Translations under genes and position numbers: made by a program
The notes under the pieces: model-generated
The model's database searches: none
What the model saw: the letters and a program-made list of their open reading frames with translations, nothing else
What the model was told of the DNA's origin: nothing
Shown here: one piece after another, positions 22,836 to 34,279 of the stretch
Position numbering within the stretch: the first letter of the stretch is position 1
How the letters are laid out: each line of letters opens with the position of its first letter
Assembly (NCBI RefSeq): GCF_050624435.1
Contig: NW_027458541.1
Span: forward strand, 1-64,000
DNA: 64,000 bases
Direction of reading: 5' to 3'
Source: Tenrec ecaudatus
Taxonomy: Eukaryota > Chordata > Mammalia > Afrosoricida > Tenrecidae

Positions 22836-24739
22836 GGCTAGGGCTCCCCTAGGCTAAGGCTAGGGCTCCCCTAGCCTTCCGGCTAGGGCACCCCTAGGCT
22901 TTAGGCTAGGGCTCCCCTAGGCTAAGGCTAGGGCTCCCCTAGCCTTCCGGCTAGGGCACCCCTAGGCTTTAGGCTAGGGCTCCCCTAGGCTAAGGCTAGG
23001 GCTCCCCTAGCCTTCCGGCTAGGGCACCCCTAGGCTTTAGGCTAGGGCTCCCCTAGGCTAAGGCTAGGGCTCCCCTAGCCTTCCGGCTAGGGCACCCCTA
23101 GGCTTTAGGCTAGGGCTCCCCTAGGCTAAGGCTAGGGCTCCCCTAGCCTTCCGGCTAGGGCACCCCTAGGCTTTAGGCTAGGGCTCCCCTAGGCTAAGGC
23201 TAGGGCTCCCCTAGCCTTCCGGCTAGGGCACCCCTAGGCTTTAGGCTAGGGCTCCCCTAGGCTAAGGCTAGGGCTCCCCTAGCCTTCCGGCTAGGGCACC
23301 CCTAGGCTTTAGGCTAGGGCTCCCCTAGGCTAAGGCTAGGGCTCCCCTAGCCTTCCGGCTAGGGCACCCCTAGGCTTTAGGCTAGGGCTCCCCTAGGCTA
23401 AGGCTAGGGCTCCCCTAGCCTTCCGGCTAGGGCACCCCTAGGCTTTAGGCTAGGGCTCCCCTAGGCTAAGGCTAGGGCTCCCCTAGCCTTCCGGCTAGGG
23501 CACCCCTAGGCTTTAGGCTAGGGCTCCCCTAGGCTAAGGCTAGGGCTCCCCTAGCCTTCCGGCTAGGGCACCCCTAGGCTTTAGGCTAGGGCTCCCCTAG
23601 GCTAAGGCTAGGGCTCCCCTAGCCTTCCGGCTAGGGCACCCCTAGGCTTTAGGCTAGGGCTCCCCTAGGCTAAGGCTAGGGCTCCCCTAGCCTTCCGGCT
23701 AGGGCACCCCTAGGCTTTAGGCTAGGGCTCCCCTAGGCTAAGGCGAGGGCTCCCCTAGCCTTCCGGCTAGGGCACCCCTAGGCTTTAGGCTAGGGCTCCC
23801 CTAGGCTAAGGCGAGGGCTCCCCTAGCCTTCCGGCTAGGGCACCCCTAGGCTTTAGGCTAGGGCTCCCCTAGGCTAAGGCGAGGGCTCCCCTAGCCTTCC
23901 GGCTAGGGCACCCCTAGGCTTTAGGCTAGGGCTCCCCTAGGCTAAGGCGAGGGCTCCCCTAGCCTTCCGGCTAGGGCACCCCTAGGCTTTAGGCTAGGGC
24001 TCCCCTAGGCTAAGGCGAGGGCTCCCCTAGCCTTCCGGCTAGGGCACCCCTAGGCTTTAGGCTAGGGCTCCCCTAGGCTAAGGCGAGGGCTCCCCTAGCC
24101 TTCCGGCTAGGGCACCCCTAGGCTTTAGGCTAGGGCTCCCCTAGGCTAAGGCGAGGGCTCCCCTAGCCTTCCGGCTAGGGCACCCCTAGGCTTTAGGCTA
24201 GGGCTCCCCTAGGCTAAGGCGAGGGCTCCCCTAGCCTTCCGGCTAGGGCACCCCTAGGCTTTAGGCTAGGGCTCCCCTAGGCTAAGGCGAGGGCTCCCCT
24301 AGCCTTCCGGCTAGGGCACCCCTAGGCTTTAGGCTAGGGCTCCCCTAGGCTAAGGCGAGGGCTCCCCTAGCCTTCCGGCTAGGGCACCCCTAGGCTTTAG
24401 GCTAGGGCTCCCCTAGGCTAAGGCGAGGGCTCCCCTAGCCTTCCGGCTAGGGCACCCCTAGGCTTTAGGCTAGGGCTCCCCTAGGCTAAGGCGAGGGCTC
24501 CCCTAGCCTTCCGGCTAGGGCACCCCTAGGCTTTAGGCTAGGGCTCCCCTAGGCTAAGGCGAGGGCTCCCCTAGCCTTCCGGCTAGGGCACCCCTAGGCT
24601 TTAGGCTAGGGCTCCCCTAGGCTAAGGCTAGGGCTCCCCTAGCCTTCCGGCTAGGGCACCCCTAGGCTTTAGGCTAGGGCTCCCCTAGGCTAAGGCTAGG
24701 GCTCCCCTAGCCTTCCGGCTAGGGCACCCCTAGGCTTTA
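22836..24739 (+). repeat. Block F2: 28 long 68-bp units with ttccgg
   Basis: 1,904 bases, exactly 28 x 68. The S2 left arm is CTAG in 13 units, CGAG in the next 13 (marker positions 23744-24560) and CTAG in the last two. The CGAG run is a second, separate appearance of the block F1/E variant, which suggests duplication or conversion of a segment. Confidence 0.94.
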
Positions 24740-26631
24740 GGGCTCCCCTAGGCTAAGGCTAGGGCTCCCCTAGCCTTCCGGCTAGGGCACCCCTAGGCTT
24801 TAGGCTCCCCTAGGCTAAGGCTAGGGCTCCCCTAGCCTTCCGGCTAGGGCACCCCTAGGCTTTAGGCTCCCCTAGGCTAAGGCTAGGGCTCCCCTAGCCT
24901 TCCGGCTAGGGCACCCCTAGGCTTTAGGCTAGGGCTCCCCTAGGCTAAGGCTAGGGCTCCCCTAGCCTTCCGGCTAGGGCACCCCTAGGCTTTAGGCTCC
25001 CCTAGGCTAAGGCTAGGGCTCCCCTAGCCTTCCGGCTAGGGCACCCCTAGGCTTTAGGCTCCCCTAGGCTAAGGCTAGGGCTCCCCTAGCCTTCCGGCTA
25101 GGGCACCCCTAGGCTTTAGGCTCCCCTAGGCTAAGGCTAGGGCTCCCCTAGCCTTCCGGCTAGGGCACCCCTAGGCTTTAGGCTCCCCTAGGCTAAGGCT
25201 AGGGCTCCCCTAGCCTTCCGGCTAGGGCACCCCTAGGCTTTAGGCTCCCCTAGGCTAAGGCTAGGGCTCCCCTAGCCTTCCGGCTAGGGCACCCCTAGGC
25301 TTTAGGCTCCCCTTGGCTAAGGCTAGGGCTCCCCTAGCCTTCCCGGCTAGGGCACCCCTAGGCTTTAGGCTCCCCTAGGCTAAGGCTAGGGCTCCCCTAG
25401 CCTTCCGGCTAGGGCACCCCTAGGCTTTAGGCTCCCCTAGGCTAAGGCTAGGGCTCCCCTAGCCTTCCGGCTAGGGCACCCCTAGGCTTTAGGCTCCCCT
25501 AGGCTAAGGCTAGGGCTCCCCTAGCCTTCCGGCTAGGGCACCCCTAGGCTTTAGGCTCCCCTAGGCTAAGGCTAGGGCTCCCCTAGCCTTCCGGCTAGGG
25601 CACCCCTAGGCTTTAGGCTCCCCTAGGCTAAGGCTAGGGCTCCCCTAGCCTTCCGGCTAGGGCACCCCTAGGCTTTAGGCTCCACTAGGCTAAGGCTAGG
25701 GCTCCCCTAGCCTTCCGGCTAGGGCACCCCTAGGCTTTAGGCTAGGGCTCCCCTAGGCTAAGGCTAGGGCTCCCCTAGCCTTCCGGCTAGGGCACCCCTA
25801 GGCTTTAGGCTAGGGCTCCCCTAGGCTAAGGCTAGGGCTCCCCTAGCCTTCCGGCTAGGGCACCCCTAGGCTTTAGGCTAGGGCTCCCCTAGGCTAAGGC
25901 TAGGGCTCCCCTAGCCTTCCGGCTAGGGCACCCCTAGGCTTTAGGCTCCCCTAGGCTAAGGCTAGGGCTCCCCTAGCCTTCCGGCTAGGGCACCCCTAGG
26001 CTTTAGGCTAGGGCTCCCCTAGGGTAAGGCTAGGGCTCCCCTAGCCTTCCGGCTAGGGCAGCCCTAGGCTTTAGGCTCCCCTAGGCTAAGGCTAGGGCTC
26101 CCCTAGCCTTCCGGCTAGGGCACCCCTAGGCTTTAGGCTCCCCTAGGCTAAGGCTAGGGCTCCCCTAGCCTTCCGGCTAGGGCACCCCTAGGCTTTAGGC
26201 TCCCCTAGGCTAAGGCTAGGGCTCCCCTAGCCTTCCGGCTAGGGCACCCCTAGGCTTTAGGCTCCCCTAGGCTAAGGCTAGGGCTCCCCTAGCCTTCCGG
26301 CTAGGGCACCCCTAGGCTTTAGGCTCCACTAGGCTAAGGCTAGGGCTCCCCTAGCCTTCCGGCTAGGGCACCCCTAGGCTTTAGGCTCCCCTAGGCTAAG
26401 GCTAGGGCTCCCCTAGCCTTCCGGCTAGGGCACCCCTAGGCTTTAGGCTCCCCTAGGCTAAGGCTAGGGCTCCCCTAGCCTTCCGGCTAGGGCACCCCTA
26501 GGCTTTAGGCTCCCCTAGGCTAAGTCTAGGGCTCCCCTAGCCTTCCGGCTAGGGCACCCCTAGGCTTTAGGCTCCCCTAGGCTAAGGCTAGGGCTCCCCT
26601 AGCCTTCCGGCTAGGGCACCCCTAGGCTTTA
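24740..26631 (+). repeat. Block G: mostly 62-bp units with sporadic mutations
   Basis: Twenty-five short and five long units with ttccgg. The long ones begin near 24927, 25741, 25809, 25877 and 26005. The block has more private point changes than its neighbours: ccttgg (about 25313), tcccgg (about 25342), ccactagg (about 25683 and 26327), agggtaagg (about 26020), gcagccc (about 26060) and taagtct (about 26521). It resembles an older, less homogenised edge next to the regular dimer array on its right. Confidence 0.88.
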
Positions 26632-29361
26632 GGCTAGGGCTCCCCTAGGCTAAGGCTAGGGCTCCCCTAGCCTTCCGGCTAGGGCACCCCTAGGCTTTAG
26701 GCTCCCCTAGGCTAAGGCTAGGGCTCCCCTAGCCTTCCGGCTAGGGCACCCCTAGGCTTTAGGCTAGGGCTCCCCTAGGCTAAGGCTAGGGCTCCCCTAG
26801 CCTTCAGGCTAGGGCACCCCTAGGCTTTAGGCTCCCCTAGGCTAAGGCTAGGGCTCCCCTAGCCTTCCGGCTAGGGCACCCCTAGGCTTTAGGCTAGGGC
26901 TCCCCTAGGCTAAGGCTAGGGCTCCCCTAGCCTTCCGGCTAGGGCACCCCTAGGCTTTAGGCTCCCCTAGGCTAAGGCTAGGGCTCCCCTAGCCTTCCGG
27001 CTAGGGCACCCCTAGGCTTTAGGCTAGGGCTCCCCTAGGCTAAGGCTAGGGCTCCCCTAGCCTTCCGGCTAGGGCACCCCTAGGCTTTAGGCTCCCCTAG
27101 GCTAAGGCTAGGGCTCCCCTAGCCTTCCGGCTAGGGCACCCCTAGGCTTTAGGCTAGGGCTCCCCTAGGCTAAGGCTAGGGCTCCCCTAGCCTTCCGGCT
27201 AGGGCACCCCTAGGCTTTAGGCTCCCCTAGGCTAAGGCTAGGGCTCCCCTAGCCTTCCGGCTAGGGCACCCCTAGGCTTTAGGCTAGGGCTCCCCTAGGC
27301 TAAGGCTAGGGCTCCCCTAGCCTTCCGGCTAGGGCACCCCTAGGCTTTAGGCTCCCCTAGGCTAAGGCTAGGGCTCCCCTAGCCTTCCGGCTAGGGCACC
27401 CCTAGGCTTTAGGCTAGGGCTCCCCTAGGCTAAGGCTAGGGCTCCCCTAGCCTTCCGGCTAGGGCACCCCTAGGCTTTAGGCTCCCCTAGGCTAAGGCTA
27501 GGGCTCCCCTAGCCTTCCGGCTAGGGCACCCCTAGGCTTTAGGCTAGGGCTCCCCTAGGCTAAGGCTAGGGCTCCCCTAGCCTTCCGGCTAGGGCACCCC
27601 TAGGCTTTAGGCTCCCCTAGGCTAAGGCTAGGGCTCCCCTAGCCTTCCGGCTAGGGCACCCCTAGGCTTTAGGCTAGGGCTCCCCTAGGCTAAGGCTAGG
27701 GCTCCCCTAGCCTTCCGGCTAGGGCACCCCTAGGCTTTAGGCTCCCCTAGGCTAAGGCTAGGGCTCCCCTAGCCTTCCGGCTAGGGCACCCCTAGGCTTT
27801 AGGCTAGGGCTCCCCTAGGCTAAGGCTAGGGCTCCCCTAGCCTTCCGGCTAGGGCACCCCTAGGCTTTAGGCTCCCCTAGGCTAAGGCTAGGGCTCCCCT
27901 AGCCTTCCGGCTAGGGCACCCCTAGGCTTTAGGCTAGGGCTCCCCTAGGCTAAGGCTAGGGCTCCCCTAGCCTTCCGGCTAGGGCACCCCTAGGCTTTAG
28001 GCTCCCCTAGGCTAAGGCTAGGGCTCCCCTAGCCTTCCGGCTAGGGCACCCCTAGGCTTTAGGCTAGGGCTCCCCTAGGCTAAGGCTAGGGCTCCCCTAG
28101 CCTTCCGGCTAGGGCACCCCTAGGCTTTAGGCTCCCCTAGGCTAAGGCTAGGGCTCCCCTAGCCTTCCGGCTAGGGCACCCCTAGGCTTTAGGCTAGGGC
28201 TCCCCTAGGCTAAGGCTAGGGCTCCCCTAGCCTTCCGGCTAGGGCACCCCTAGGCTTTAGGCTCCCCTAGGCTAAGGCTAGGGCTCCCCTAGCCTTCCGG
28301 CTAGGGCACCCCTAGGCTTTAGGCTAGGGCTCCCCTAGGCTAAGGCTAGGGCTCCCCTAGCCTTCCGGCTAGGGCACCCCTAGGCTTTAGGCTCCCCTAG
28401 GCTAAGGCTAGGGCTCCCCTAGCCTTCCGGCTAGGGCACCCCTAGGCTTTAGGCTAGGGCTCCCCTAGGCTAAGGCTAGGGCTCCCCTAGCCTTCCGGCT
28501 AGGGCACCCCTAGGCTTTAGGCTCCCCTAGGCTAAGGCTAGGGCTCCCCTAGCCTTCCGGCTAGGGCACCCCTAGGCTTTAGGCTAGGGCTCCCCTAGGC
28601 TAAGGCTAGGGCTCCCCTAGCCTTCCGGCTAGGGCACCCCTAGGCTTTAGGCTCCCCTAGGCTAAGGCTAGGGCTCCCCTAGCCTTCCGGCTAGGGCACC
28701 CCTAGGCTTTAGGCTAGGGCTCCCCTAGGCTAAGGCTAGGGCTCCCCTAGCCTTCCGGCTAGGGCACCCCTAGGCTTTAGGCTCCCCTAGGCTAAGGCTA
28801 GGGCTCCCCTAGCCTTCCGGCTAGGGCACCCCTAGGCTTTAGGCTCCCCTAGGCTAAGGCTAGGGCTCCCCTAGCCTTCCGGCTAGGGCACCCCTAGGCT
28901 TTAGGCTAGGGCTCCCCTAGGCTAAGGCTAGGGCTCCCCTAGCCTTCCGGCTAGGGCACCCCTAGGCTTTAGGCTCCCCTAGGCTAAGGCTAGGGCTCCC
29001 CTAGCCTTCCGGCTAGGGCACCCCTAGGCTTTAGGCTAGGGCTCCCCTAGGCTAAGGCTAGGGCTCCCCTAGCCTTCCGGCTAGGGCACCCCTAGGCTTT
29101 AGGCTCCCCTAGGCTAAGGCTAGGGCTCCCCTAGCCTTCCGGCTAGGGCACCCCTAGGCTTTAGGCTAGGGCTCCCCTAGGCTAAGGCTAGGGCTCCCCT
29201 AGCCTTCCGGCTAGGGCACCCCTAGGCTTTAGGCTCCCCTAGGCTAAGGCTAGGGCTCCCCTAGCCTTCCGGCTAGGGCACCCCTAGGCTTTAGGCTAGG
29301 GCTCCCCTAGGCTAAGGCTAGGGCTCCCCTAGCCTTCCGGCTAGGGCACCCCTAGGCTTTG
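26632..29361 (+). repeat. Block H: 130-bp higher-order dimers (68 + 62)
   Basis: Long and short units alternate strictly, giving a 130-bp higher-order repeat. There are 17 dimers from 26632 to 28841, one extra 62-bp unit (28842-28903), then three more dimers and a final long unit whose short partner follows. The spacing of the long-S1 mark is exactly 130 in each case (26621, 26751, 26881 and so on to 28701). One unit carries ttcagg (about 26804). The dimer, not the 62- or 68-bp unit, is the unit of expansion here. Confidence 0.94.
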
Positions 29362-29609
29362 GGCTCCCCTAGGCTAAGGCTAGGGCTCCCCTAGCCTTCC
29401 GGCTAGGGCACCCCTAGGCTTTGGGCTCCCCTAGGCTAAGGCTAGGGCTCCCCTAGCCTTCCGGCTAGGGCACCCCTAGGCTTTGGGCTCCCCTAGGCTA
29501 AGGCTAGGGCTCCCCTAGCCTTCCGGCTAGGGCACCCCTAGGCTTTGGGCTCCCCTAGGCTAAGGCTAGGGCTCCCCTAGCCTTCCGGCTAGGGCACCCC
29601 TAGGCTTTA
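29362..29609 (+). repeat. Four 62-bp units next to tttggg variants
   Basis: The last base of the gcttta tail is G in place of A at four successive unit ends (29361, 29423, 29485 and 29547), giving tttgggctcccc. All four following units are short. The variant recurs only near the right end of the window (61304, about 62215-62339, 63583). Confidence 0.9.
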
Positions 29610-31097
29610 GGCTAGGGCTCCCCTAGGCTAAGGCTAGGGCTCCCCTAGCCTTCCGGCTAGGGCACCCCTAGGCTTTAGGCTAGGGCTCCCCTAGGCTAAG
29701 GCTAGGGCTCCCCTAGCCTTCCGGCTAGGGCACCCCTAGGCTTTAGGCTAGGGCTCCCCTAGGCTAAGGCTAGGGCTCCCCTAGCCTTCCGGCTAGGGCA
29801 CCCCTAGGCTTTAGGCTAGGGCTCCCCTAGGCTAAGGCTAGGGCTCCCCTAGCCTTCCGGCTAGGGCACCCCTAGGCTTTAGGCTAGGGCTCCCCTAGGC
29901 TAAGGCTAGGGCTCCCCTAGCCTTCCGGCTAGGGCACCCCTAGGCTTTAGGCTAGGGCTCCCCTAGGCTAAGGCTAGGGCTCCCCTAGCCTTCCGGCTAG
30001 GGCACCCCTAGGCTTTAGGCTAGGGCTCCCCTAGGCTAAGGCTAGGGCTCCCCTAGCCTTCCGGCTAGGGCACCCCTAGGCTTTAGGCTAGGGCTCCCCT
30101 AGGCTAAGGCTAGGGCTCCCCTAGCCTTCCGGCTAGGGCACCCCTAGGCTTTAGGCTAGGGCTCCCCTAGGCTAAGGCTAGGGCTCCCCTAGCCTTCCGG
30201 CTAGGGCACCCCTAGGCTTTAGGCTAGGGCTCCCCTAGGCTAAGGCTAGGGCTCCCCTAGCCTTCCGGCTAGGGCACCCCTAGGCTTTAGGCTAGGGCTC
30301 CCCTAGGCTAAGGCTAGGGCTCCCCTAGCCTTCCGGCTAGGGCACCCCTAGGCTTTAGGCTAGGGCTCCCCTAGGCTAAGGCTAGGGCTCCCCTAGCCTT
30401 CCGGCTAGGGCACCCCTAGGCTTTAGGCTAGGGCTCCCCTAGGCTAAGGCTAGGGCTCCCCTAGCCTTCCGGCTAGGGCACCCCTAGGCTTTAGGCTAGG
30501 GCTCCCCTAGGCTAAGGCTAGGGCTCCCCTAGCCTTCCGGCTAGGGCACCCCTAGGCTTTAGGCTAGGGCTCCCCTAGGCTAAGGCTAGGGCTCCCCTAG
30601 GCTAAGGCTAGGGCACCCCTAGGCTTTAGGCTAGGGCTCCCCTAGGCTAAGGCTAGGGCTCCCCTAGCCTTCCGGCTAGGGCACCCCTAGGCTTTAGGCT
30701 AGGGCTCCCCTAGGCTAAGGCTAGGGCTCCCCTAGCCTTCCGGCTAGGGCACCCCTAGGCTTTAGGCTAGGGCTCCCCTAGGCTAAGGCTAGGGCTCCCC
30801 TAGCCTTCCGGCTAGGGCACCCCTAGGCTTTAGGCTAGGGCTCCCCTAGGCTAAGGCTAGGGCTCCCCTAGCCTTCCGGCTAGGGCACCCCTAGGCTTTA
30901 GGCTAGGGCTCCCCTAGGCTAAGGCTAGGGCTCCCCTAGCCTTCCGGCTAGGGCACCCCTAGGCTTTAGGCTAGGGCTCCCCTAGGCTAAGGCTAGGGCT
31001 CCCCTAGCCTTCCGGCTAGGGCACCCCTAGGCTAGGGCTCCCCTAGGCTAAGGCTAGGGCTCCCCTAGCCTTCCGGCTAGGGCACCCCTAGGCTTTA
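29610..31097 (+). repeat. Block I: 22 long 68-bp units, CAC-centred S3
   Basis: Canonical long ttccgg units. Two are damaged: around 30591-30612 an S2 has taken the gctaa tail of S1 (67-bp unit), and at about 31030 seven bases around ctttag are missing from S3. The total of 1,488 bases equals 22 x 68 minus 8, matching those two defects. Confidence 0.92.
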
Positions 31098-33612
31098 GGC
31101 TAGGGCTCCCCTAGGCTAAGGCTAGGGCTCCCCTAGCCTTCCGGCTAGGGCTCCCCTAGGCTTTAGGCTAGGGCTCCCCTAGGCTAAGGCTAGGGCTCCC
31201 CTAGCCTTCCGGCTAGGGCTCCCCTAGGCTTTAGGCTAGGGCTCCCCTAGGCTAAGGCTAGGGCTCCCCTAGCCTTCCGGCTAGGGCTCCCCTAGGCTTT
31301 AGGCTAGGGCTCCCCTAGGCTAAGGCTAGGGCTCCCCTAGCCTTCCGGCTAGGGCTCCCCTAGGCTTTAGGCTAGGGCTCCCCTAGGCTAAGGCTAGGGC
31401 TCCCCTAGCCTTCCGGCTAGGGCTCCCCTAGGCTTTAGGCTAGGGCTCCCCTAGGCTAAGGCTAGGGCTCCCCTAGCCTTCCGGCTAGGGCTCCCCTAGG
31501 CTTTAGGCTAGGGCTCCCCTAGGCTAAGGCTAGGGCTCCCCTAGCCTTCCGGCTAGGGCTCCCCTAGGCTTTAGGCTAGGGCTCCCCTAGGCTAAGGCTA
31601 GGGCTCCCCTAGCCTTCCGGCTAGGGCTCCCCTAGGCTTTAGGCTAGGGCTCCCCTAGGCTAAGGCTAGGGCTCCCCTAGCCTTCCGGCTAGGGCTCCCC
31701 TAGGCTTTAGGCTAGGGCTCCCCTAGGCTAAGGCTAGGGCTCCCCTAGCCTTCCGGCTAGGGCTCCCCTAGGCTTTAGGCTAGGGCTCCCTAGGCTAAGG
31801 CTAGGGCTCCCCTAGCCTTCCGGCTAGGGCTCCCCTAGGCTTTAGGCTAGGGCTCCCCTAGGCTAAGGCTAGGGCTCCCCTAGCCTTCCGGCTAGGGCTC
31901 CCCTAGGCTTTAGGCTAGGGCTCCCCTAGGCTAAGGCTAGGGCTCCCCTAGCCTTCCGGCTAGGGCTCCCCTAGGCTTTAGGCTAGGGCTCCCCTAGGCT
32001 AAGGCTAGGGCTCCCCTAGCCTTCCGGCTAGGGCTCCCCTAGGCTTTAGGCTAGGGCTCCCCTAGGCTAAGGCTAGGGCTCCCCTAGCCTTCCGGCTAGG
32101 GCTCCCCTAGGCTTTAGGCTAGGGCTCCCCTAGGCTAAGGCTAGGGCTCCCCTAGCCTTCCGGCTAGGGCTCCCCTAGGCTTTAGGCTAGGGCTCCCCTA
32201 GGCTAAGGCTAGGGCTCCCCTAGCCTTCCGGCTAGGGCTCCCCTAGGCTTTAGGCTAGGGCTCCCCTAGGCTAAGGCTAGGGCTCCCCTAGCCTTCCGGC
32301 TAGGGCTCCCCTAGGCTTTAGGCTAGGGCTCCCCTAGGCTAAGGCTAGGGCTCCCCTAGCCTTCCGGCTAGGGCTCCCCTAGGCTTTAGGCTAGGGCTCC
32401 CCTAGGCTAAGGCTAGGGCTCCCCTAGCCTTCCGGCTAGGGCTCCCCTAGGCTTTAGGCTAGGGCTCCCCTAGGCTAAGGCTAGGGCTCCCCTAGCCTTC
32501 CGGCTAGGGCTCCCCTAGGCTTTAGGCTAGGGCTCCCCTAGGCTAAGGCTAGGGCTCCCCTAGCCTTCCGGCTAGGGCTCCCCTAGGCTTTAGGCTAGGG
32601 CTCCCCTAGGCTAAGGCTAGGGCTCCCCTAGCCTTCCGGCTAGGGCTCCCCTAGGCTTTAGGCTAGGGCTCCCCTAGGCTAAGGCTAGGGCTCCCCTAGC
32701 CTTCCGGCTAGGGCTCCCCTAGGCTTTAGGCTAGGGCTCCCCTAGGCTAAGGCTAGGGCTCCCCTAGCCTTCCGGCTAGGGCTCCCCTAGGCTTTAGGCT
32801 AGGGCTCCCCTAGGCTAAGGCTAGGGCTCCCCTAGCCTTCCGGCTAGGGCTCCCCTAGGCTTTAGGCTAGGGCTCCCCTAGGCTAAGGCTAGGGCTCCCC
32901 TAGCCTTCCGGCTAGGGCTCCCCTAGGCTTTAGGCTAGGGCTCCCCTAGGCTAAGGCTAGGGCTCCCCTAGCCTTCCGGCTAGGGCTCCCCTAGGCTTTA
33001 GGCTAGGGCTCCCCTAGGCTAAGGCTAGGGCTCCCCTAGCCTTCCGGCTAGGGCTCCCCTAGGCTTTAGGCTAGGGCTCCCCTAGGCTAAGGCTAGGGCT
33101 CCCCTAGCCTTCCGGCTAGGGCTCCCCTAGGCTTTAGGCTAGGGCTCCCCTAGGCTAAGGCTAGGGCTCCCCTAGCCTTCCGGCTAGGGCTCCCCTAGGC
33201 TTTAGGCTAGGGCTCCCCTAGGCTAAGGCTAGGGCTCCCCTAGCCGTCCGGCTAGGGCTCCCCTAGGCTTTAGGCTAGGGCTCCCCTAGGCTAAGGCTAG
33301 GGCTCCCCTAGCCGTCCGGCTAGGGCTCCCCTAGGCTTTAGGCTAGGGCTCCCCTAGGCTAAGGCTAGGGCTCCCCTAGCCGTCCGGCTAGGGCTCCCCT
33401 AGGCTTTAGGCTAGGGCTCCCCTAGGCTAAGGCTAGGGCTCCCCTAGCCGTCCGGCTAGGGCTCCCCTAGGCTTTAGGCTAGGGCTCCCCTAGGCTAAGG
33501 CTAGGGCTCCCCTAGCCGTCCGGCTAGGGCTCCCCTAGGCTTTAGGCTAGGGCTCCCCTAGGCTAAGGCTAGGGCTCCCCTAGCCGTCCGGCTAGGGCTC
33601 CCCTAGGCTTTA
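31098..33612 (+). repeat. Block J: 37 long units, S3 centre CTC
   Basis: S3 reads ggctagggctcccctagg, with CTC in place of CAC, so all three subunits share the same centre. 2,515 bases equals 37 x 68 minus one C lost at 31788. In the last six units (from 33246) ttccgg becomes gtccgg. Confidence 0.94.
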
Positions 33613-33980
33613 GGCTCCCCTAGGCTAAGGCTAGGGCTCCCCTAGCCGTCCGGCTAGGGCTCCCCTAGGCTTTAGGCTCCCCTAGGCTAAGGCTAGGGCT
33701 CCCCTAGCCGTCCGGCTAGGGCTCCCCTAGGCTTTAGGCTCCCCTAGGCTAAGGCTAGGGCTCCCCTAGCCGTCCGGCTAGGGCAGCCCTAGGCTTTAGG
33801 CTCCCCTAGGCTAAGGCTAGGGCTCCCCTAGCCGTCCGGCTAGGGCAGCCCTAGGCTTTAGGCTCCCCTAGGCTAAGGCTAGGGCTCCCCTAGCCGTCCG
33901 GCTAGGGCAGCCCTAGGCTTTAGGCTCCCCTAGGCTAAGGCTAGGGCTCCCCTAGCCGTCCGGCTAGGGCAGCCCTAGGC
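33246..33980 (+). repeat. Run of 12 gtccgg units
   Basis: The linker changes from ttccgg to gtccgg in 12 consecutive units (marker G at 33246, 33314, 33382 and so on to 33958): six long and six short. In ttccgg the inverted repeat between S2 and S3 has 8-bp arms. In gtccgg it has 9-bp arms CCCTAGCCG / CGGCTAGGG around TC (example 33374-33393). The run crosses the 68-to-62 switch at 33612, so the two changes spread independently. Confidence 0.92.
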
Positions 33981-34045
33981 TTTAGGCTCCCCTAGGCTAA
34001 GGCTAGGGCTCCCTAGCCTTCCGGCTAGGGCAGCCCTAGGCTTTA
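33613..34045 (+). repeat. Seven 62-bp units; CAG-centred S3 appears
   Basis: Seven short units, 433 bases (one C lost at 34011). The S3 centre changes from CTC to CAG at 33784, giving CTAGGGC-A-GCCCTAG, a 7-bp-arm palindrome with a single central base. The first six units have gtccgg; the last has ttccgg. Confidence 0.9.
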
Positions 34046-34279
34046 GGCTCCCCTAGGCTAAGGCTAGGGCTCCCCTAGGCTTTAGGCTCCCTAGGCTAAG
34101 GCTAGGGCTCACCTAGGCTTTAGGCTCCCCTAGGCTAAGGCTAGGGCTCCACCTAGGCTTTAGGCTCCCCTAGGCTAAGGCTAGGGCTCCCCTAGGCTTT
34201 AGGCTCCCCTAGGCTAAGGCTAGGGCTCCCCTAGGCTTTAGGCTCCCCTAGGCTAAGGCTAGGGCTCCCCTAGGCTTTA
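34046..34279 (+). repeat. Block K: six 39-bp two-subunit units
   Basis: Each unit has a short S1 (16 bp) joined to a 23-bp subunit that starts as S2 and ends with the gcttta tail of S3. A 23-bp segment from S2 into S3 has been lost, as expected from recombination between the two similar cores. Six copies follow each other. The second has one base lost and ctcacc, and the third has ctccacc with one base gained. The normal three-subunit unit resumes at 34280. The 39-mer has therefore been amplified as its own unit. Confidence 0.93.
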
